IMG/VR virus record: IMGVR_UViG_3300022690_000268
Location: 1-41,175 of that record
Reading direction: 5' to 3' (one strand)
DNA: 41,175 bases
Origin: a virus
Shown here piece by piece: positions 38,039 through 41,175 of the stretch. The notes under the pieces are model-generated. The model worked only from the letters and a program-made list of their open reading frames with translations, did no database searches and was not told the origin of the DNA. Both the position numbers and the translations under genes were made by a program. The number at the start of each line of letters is the position of its first letter. Position 1 is the first letter of the stretch.

Positions 38039-38449
38039 ATGCAATTCTTAACAATGCTCGCCATCGTTGCTCTGCTTGTAGTTCCTGACTTTTCTGAAGC
38101 CGATGAGATGTACCTTGGTCTCCGAACTTACCACTTCGACAGGGGTGGGCGTGACTGTATTAATGAGACCCATGACCTTGTTGCTTACAGTAAGCATGGC
38201 TATTACGGCGGAACATATGTTAATAGCCAGTGTCGCCGGTCTTATCTAGTTGGCACTAGCCATAAAATAAAAGGCGGGTTCGGTTATGACGTCTCAATTG
38301 TCACGGGGTACCCAAGTTCCATGCATTTAGTCGAGGGTGTTGTTCTTATACCTACCGTGACATATAAATATTATGTAGACAGTATTGGTGTGAAGATAAT
38401 TTACGTTCCTACCGTACTTGTGGGCATAGGTATGGCCATTATAATCTAG
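38039..38449 (+). CDS. secreted beta-barrel-like protein, 136 aa
   Basis: A signal peptide (residues 1-21, cleavage after SEA) precedes a mature part of about 115 residues. This has alternating hydrophobic strands, YLGLRTYHFDR at the start, a GGTYVNSQ strand and a TYKYYVDSIGVKIIYVPT end. The outline is like small outer-membrane barrel proteins such as PagP-type enzymes, and phage genes of this type are found singly. It may alter the envelope, for example to exclude other phages. AAAGGGATA precedes the ATG. It lies alone on the plus strand between minus-strand terminators. Confidence 0.7.
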   Translation: MQFLTMLAIVALLVVPDFSEADEMYLGLRTYHFDRGGRDCINETHDLVAYSKHGYYGGTYVNSQCRRSYLVGTSHKIKGGFGYDVSIVTGYPSSMHLVEGVVLIPTVTYKYYVDSIGVKIIYVPTVLVGIGMAIII

Positions 38450-38454
38450 TCATT

Positions 38455-38477
38455 AAAAAAGCCCCGGTTAAGGGGCT
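38455..38477 (-). terminator. terminator ending the leftward accessory array
   Basis: AGCCCC-N6-GGGGCT followed by six T on the minus strand (38460-38455). It ends transcription coming from the genes at 38557 onward, and protects the opposing gene that ends at 38449. The 80 bases between it and the DUF6496-like stop hold no other clear signal. Confidence 0.8.
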
Positions 38478-38556
38478 AAGCACATCCTTGTGGTCGCTAT
38501 CCTAATCACACTCCTTGCCGGTTGGTGTAATCGTTAAATGCTTGGTTGAATACCAT

Positions 38557-38712
38557 TCATTTCTTGTTCTTCTTTGTTTTCTTCTTTTTATTAGACTTTC
38601 CTGCCTTGGATAGGGCGATGGCCACAGCTTGTTTGGGTTTTTTACCTGACTTTATCTCTTCCTTAATGTTGGAAGAAATGACTTTACGGCTTGATCCTTT
38701 CTTAAGTGGCAT
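38557..38712 (-). CDS. DUF6496-like Lys-rich protein, 51 aa
   Basis: [20 protein letters not shown] with the following [12 protein letters not shown] is the pattern of a widespread small phage and bacterial protein labelled DUF6496, usually of the form [25 protein letters not shown]. The function is unknown. The last 12 residues are almost all Lys and Asn, extending the family's basic end. It starts 11 bases inside the holin-like gene. Basic charge suits nucleic-acid binding. Confidence 0.8.
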   Translation of the reverse strand: MPLKKGSSRKVISSNIKEEIKSGKKPKQAVAIALSKAGKSNKKKKTKKNKK

Positions 38713-38911
38713 GCTCTTTTCCTCGTTGGCCTTCTTTATACTTTCGTTCTTTCGTTACTGCGAGATGATTCCTAATGGCAATGAAGCAGTGTACAGCCCC
38801 AAATACCACAAAGAATATTGTAGACCAGTTATTTACGACGAATCCGGTCAGTGCTGTCACCAAGTAAACGGCGAAGTTTGCGGACCCGCTTCCTGTCTCT
38901 AATGTATTCAT
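38702..38911 (-). CDS. putative class II holin, 69 aa
   Basis: Two hydrophobic segments (about 13-28 and 29-46) with a short NNWS turn, and a long Arg/Lys-rich cytoplasmic tail, a normal layout for class II holins. It lies far from the endolysin at 14926, near another membrane protein. The alternative holin candidate at 14748 is adjacent to the endolysin. This one may be the true holin, a second holin or an antiholin. Confidence 0.5.
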   Translation of the reverse strand: MNTLETGSGSANFAVYLVTALTGFVVNNWSTIFFVVFGAVHCFIAIRNHLAVTKERKYKEGQRGKEHAT

Positions 38912-38928
38912 CTATCGCAGCCTTAGTC

Positions 38929-39393
38929 TTAACTATTGCCAGTATCGTGAAGGTCGCGCACAAAAAGATTGCGCATGCTTGAAAAAAGTCCAACTAAAGC
39001 CCCTTTCCTGTCATCCATAAATAGCACCAGAAACAGCTGAAATATACCTATCAGACCAGTAGATACACCAACTACAGGCTGAAGTTCGCTCGTTTCCATG
39101 AATATTACAATATGCAAAAAGGACAACATAACCTCAATTGAATAGGTTATACCGATTACAAGGGGTAGCAAAATCTTGGTTTTATTGAAGTGTGAGTAAG
39201 CAATTGCAGAAGATATTAGATTTGCTCCACAGAAGAATAGAAGACTTTGCCAGATATTCGCATCAGAGAAGGCTACAAGAGCCCCGGAAACTGAAACTAT
39301 CGCTAACCATACCGCCATATCTTTTCTGACATAAAGCGCAGCCAGGATGCATAGAATGGGTAAGATTGTGAATGTTATGGCTAAGTATTCCAT
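38929..39393 (-). CDS. polytopic membrane protein, 154 aa
   Basis: About five membrane helices (near 3-22, 26-44, 48-66, 74-97 and 105-127), separated by short loops, with a basic C-terminal tail including RNLFVRDLHD. No family recognised. It starts on the last base of the Lys-rich gene (TAATG) and precedes the holin-like gene, so it may take part in lysis timing or membrane takeover. Confidence 0.7.
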   Translation of the reverse strand: MEYLAITFTILPILCILAALYVRKDMAVWLAIVSVSGALVAFSDANIWQSLLFFCGANLISSAIAYSHFNKTKILLPLVIGITYSIEVMLSFLHIVIFMETSELQPVVGVSTGLIGIFQLFLVLFMDDRKGALVGLFSSMRNLFVRDLHDTGNS

Positions 39394-39518
39394 TATGCTA
39401 TTCGTGTCTTCTTTTTTGATTTAGGTTTAGGCTTTGTTTTAGCAACTTTCCGCTTCTTAGGTGTAGTTTTCTTTTGGTCTTTTTTGGGTTGTGTCCCGAA
39501 TCCCGCGCCTGCGCCCAT
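39393..39518 (-). CDS. Lys-rich peptide, 41 aa
   Basis: After MGAGAGFGTQP the rest is Lys, Arg, Pro and Thr (about 16 basic residues). The stop overlaps the next ATG as TAATG. Its first 62 bases overlap the end of the upstream gene in another frame, so both frames are used if both genes are real. The third such basic peptide in the genome. Confidence 0.55.
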   Translation of the reverse strand: MGAGAGFGTQPKKDQKKTTPKKRKVAKTKPKPKSKKKTRIA

Positions 39519-39645
39519 GAGTGTGAAGCCTCTGTAGTTCTAAGTTAGTGGTATTTACTTTAGCAGCTAGTATACCCATTTCCTCATGTACGGACAAATC
39601 ACTGGGTTTGGAGGTCATTATTTCCATAAATTTAGACTCGAACAT
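39457..39645 (-). CDS. hypothetical protein, 62 aa, overlapping the Lys-rich gene
   Basis: Helical N-terminal part (ESKFMEIMTSKPSDLSVHEE), then a basic end with HTHGRRRGIRD. Its ATG overlaps the lipoprotein stop (TAATG) and has a GGGTGA site. The last 62 bases overlap the Lys-rich peptide gene in a different frame. Function unknown. Confidence 0.55.
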   Translation of the reverse strand: MFESKFMEIMTSKPSDLSVHEEMGILAAKVNTTNLELQRLHTHGRRRGIRDTTQKRPKENYT

Positions 39646-39956
39646 TAAATCACCCTGCATCTGTTTAGATTGTCATCTGGATTAATCCAGCACTGAATTT
39701 TCACATTTTCACCCAGCATGAACGGGGGCCGAATGCTCCACACATCATCACTGAAATTAGACTTTATACGAACCTTGCACACTGCCAAATCGGCACCATT
39801 TGGAATGCCAAGAACACTTGTAATGCTAATGCCACCTCCACCAGTGCAAGTGCCAACCTCAGTTATGACACCATTATGGTAAGTCCAAACCTTCTCCGGT
39901 TCTCCACATCCAGACAATACCAATCCCGATAACAGTAACGCGCTAAATTTTGACAT
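39645..39956 (-). CDS. lipoprotein, 103 aa
   Basis: A type II signal peptide ends in a clear lipobox, LSGC (Cys17), after KFSALLLSGLVL. The mature part is beta-rich with a GTCTGGGGISI segment and several Cys. It is expected to be anchored in the envelope. Candidates are an outer-membrane spanin partner or an exclusion lipoprotein; it lacks the Pro-rich text of Rz1. An in-frame TTG one codon earlier fits the standard spacing from AAGGGGATA, so the true start is uncertain by one residue. Confidence 0.75.
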   Translation of the reverse strand: MSKFSALLLSGLVLSGCGEPEKVWTYHNGVITEVGTCTGGGGISITSVLGIPNGADLAVCKVRIKSNFSDDVWSIRPPFMLGENVKIQCWINPDDNLNRCRVI

Positions 39957-39988
39957 CAATGTATATCCCCTTACGGTCTATGTAGTAT

Positions 39989-40150
39989 TTAATCTCCATT
40001 ACCTACCCACTCTGTAACTATTACATAAGTGCCCGCAGCAATAGACAGGACGACCGCCATTTGCTCACCTTCTATTCCCACATACTTGTTAGCGTAGAAA
40101 CTAACAAACACTGTAAACACCAAACCTAAAACCCTAAACATCTCACTCAT
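39989..40150 (-). CDS. small two-pass membrane protein, 53 aa
   Basis: Two hydrophobic segments (about 4-20 and 31-48) around a short KYVGIEGEQ loop, with an acidic end. AGAGGGGTAGGG precedes the ATG. It is another small holin-like or membrane-modifying peptide, too small to classify. Confidence 0.65.
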   Translation of the reverse strand: MSEMFRVLGLVFTVFVSFYANKYVGIEGEQMAVVLSIAAGTYVIVTEWVGNGD

Positions 40151-40161
40151 ACCCTACCCCT

Positions 40162-40659
40162 CTATGTTAGTTCTTCATGTCCAAGTAATTTATTATTCTT
40201 TATACGGAACTCTGATGGTGACATATCATGACTATCTTTAAACCAACGATAAAATGATTGTACATCGGAATACCCCATAAGATATGATATTTCCTTCGTG
40301 CTTTTTCCGGTTGTTATTAGAAGCTCTTTTACTAAGTCCATCCGAATTACGTTTATCAATGTTGCGAATTTCTTATAGCTAGTCTCTGCTATCCTGCGTC
40401 TTACTGTCTGTTCATTCATGCCAATTTCATCACAGTACTTGCTTAATGTTGGCAGCCCAAGCATATAGTAAGGAGCGCAAACTCTGGCCCTAATATCGTC
40501 TACAATAAACTGTCCGCTTGTGCTTTCGTATTCATCAATTTCTTTTATTGCTACTTTTAACTGGCTAACCGCATTTATTAAATCAGCCTTTGTTGCAGTC
40601 CTGGCCGTTAACGCTATAAGCATCATCTTTCTAGACAAATCATTCCTACTAAATAACAT
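40162..40659 (-). CDS. AraC-family transcriptional regulator
   Basis: A 165-residue protein. The C-terminal 90 residues contain the double helix-turn-helix of AraC/XylS proteins: LSKYCDEIGMNEQTVRRRI for the first, then KSTKEISYLMGYSDVQSFYRWFKDSHDMSPSEFR, the characteristic second motif. The N-terminal 65 residues are helical and lack the usual effector-binding barrel, so it resembles the short, ligand-free type. Probably activates or represses phage or host promoters. It starts 11 bases inside the preceding gene with AAAGGGG ahead. Confidence 0.88.
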   Translation of the reverse strand: MLFSRNDLSRKMMLIALTARTATKADLINAVSQLKVAIKEIDEYESTSGQFIVDDIRARVCAPYYMLGLPTLSKYCDEIGMNEQTVRRRIAETSYKKFATLINVIRMDLVKELLITTGKSTKEISYLMGYSDVQSFYRWFKDSHDMSPSEFRIKNNKLLGHEELT

Positions 40660-40849
40660 TCCCCACCCCTTTATATTTCTGATTGTTCGTGTGGTTTTCG
40701 GCCAACTGCAAAGCCTCTTTTACTCTATCCTGCCTTAGGCAATCCGCTATATGCTTAACCAGATCGTCGGTCTTGTTCTTATGTATAGCGTATTCCTTTA
40801 TTGCCGCGTCATAAAATTTGTATTTTGGATCGTCTGGATCGTGTGTCAT
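40649..40849 (-). CDS. hypothetical helical protein, 66 aa
   Basis: Charged and mostly helical (about residues 11-52), starting MTHDPDDPKYKFYDAAIKEY. Both ends overlap the neighbouring genes: ATGA at its start with the junction-spanning gene, and 11 bases with the AraC-type gene. No family recognised; probably co-translated with the regulator. Confidence 0.7.
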   Translation of the reverse strand: MTHDPDDPKYKFYDAAIKEYAIHKNKTDDLVKHIADCLRQDRVKEALQLAENHTNNQKYKGVGNVI

Positions 40850-41175
40850 GCCTTTACCATTTTATATAGAGGCTTAACATTGCTACCCTCAATCCTGAAC
40901 GAATCATGGCCGTCATACCAAGTTGCACATTTACCATCAGAAGCTTCTGTATACTTATGGCAGATACCGCCAACCTGATTAGTTCCGCAAAAGTACCACT
41001 CACCATCTTCTAGATCTATTGGTGCGTCAGTTATGGTTCCGGATTTTAATGATATCTCTTCGCAATTATGGGCAGTGCCTTCATCTGCTGGGCTATGTCC
41101 ATATTCAAATAGACCACCTTTAACTCCAAGTAATGGATAAATACCAGAACTTCCAAACCAATAAAGCGCACCAAT
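40846..41175 (-). CDS. hypothetical protein, C-terminal part (gene split by the window ends)
   Basis: Continuation of the gene that starts at 180. On the circle it is one gene of 121 residues; here the 5' end runs off the window, and the last 144 bases repeat bases 1-144. This part contains GEWYFCGTNQVGGICHK and a Trp-Tyr-rich section. The TGA overlaps the ATG of the next gene (ATGA). Function unknown. Confidence 0.8.
   Translation of the reverse strand: MGALYWFGSSGIYPLLGVKGGLFEYGHSPADEGTAHNCEEISLKSGTITDAPIDLEDGEWYFCGTNQVGGICHKYTEASDGKCATWYDGHDSFRIEGSNVKPLYKMVKA
41032..41175. repeat. terminal direct repeat, right copy
   Basis: Exact second copy of bases 1-144. It lies within a minus-strand gene whose start is at base 180 and whose stop is at 40846, so the two gene fragments in this window are one gene. 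Confidence 0.95.

Overview
The window is the complete, circularly closed genome of a tailed phage with a podovirus-type (P22-like) virion. The last 144 bases repeat the first 144 exactly, and one minus-strand gene reads through the junction, so the unique length is about 41,031 bp. The morphogenesis genes keep the P22 order: small terminase, large terminase, portal, scaffold, coat, gp4-like adaptor, gp10-like stabiliser, tail needle, gp14-like protein, gp7/gp20/gp16-like ejection proteins, and a tailspike with a P22-type head-binding domain. The host is probably a Gram-negative gammaproteobacterium, judged from the P22-type machinery, lipoprotein signals and AT-leaning composition; no gene identifies the genus. 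I see no integrase, CI-like repressor, DNA polymerase or helicase, so the phage is either lytic or uses an unrecognised lysogeny system, and it depends on host replication enzymes.

Layout. (1) 1-6048, continuing over the junction to 38557, is a long minus-strand array of small accessory genes: a YopX protein, a C2HC zinc finger, a J-domain protein, a replication-protein-like domain, Cys-rich peptides, an AraC-type regulator, a lipoprotein, Lys-rich peptides and a holin-like protein. (2) 6049-6686 is a divergent control region with two extended -10 promoters and about 500 nt of gene-free, strongly structured leader. (3) 6687-14770 is the plus-strand arm. It holds small regulators (two ribbon-helix-helix proteins, a Lar-like zinc ribbon), a roughly 550-nt gene-free structured RNA region ending in a tRNA-like element, then a recombination block (YqaJ/lambda-exonuclease family, an SSB-like protein, an HNH-like protein). 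(4) 14748-15312 is the lysis pair, a holin-like membrane protein and an M15 endopeptidase, on the minus strand. (5) 15393-37821 is the minus-strand late region: tailspike, ejection proteins, tail, head and packaging genes. It is interrupted between portal and scaffold by a cassette of small genes with its own divergent mini-switch. (6) 38039-38449 is an isolated plus-strand gene for a secreted protein, flanked by minus-strand terminators.

How it works together. The divergent promoters near 6.6 kb probably start the two early arms. Most early genes share a stereotyped ribosome site (AAGGGGATA, 3-8 nt, ATG) and are coupled by TAATG or ATGA overlaps. The late genes use ordinary sites and are divided by terminators and internal promoters in front of terminase, scaffold and a 34-residue Lys-rich peptide.

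The most interesting unexplained signal is the 9757-10310 RNA region. At least seven local helices contain G-U pairs, and every one of these wobbles works only if the plus strand is the RNA. The region ends in duplicated T-arm-like motifs inside a 10-bp stem with an encoded CCA. Its size, position and tRNA-like content recall the large phage RNAs GOLLD and ROOL, but I cannot test homology here.
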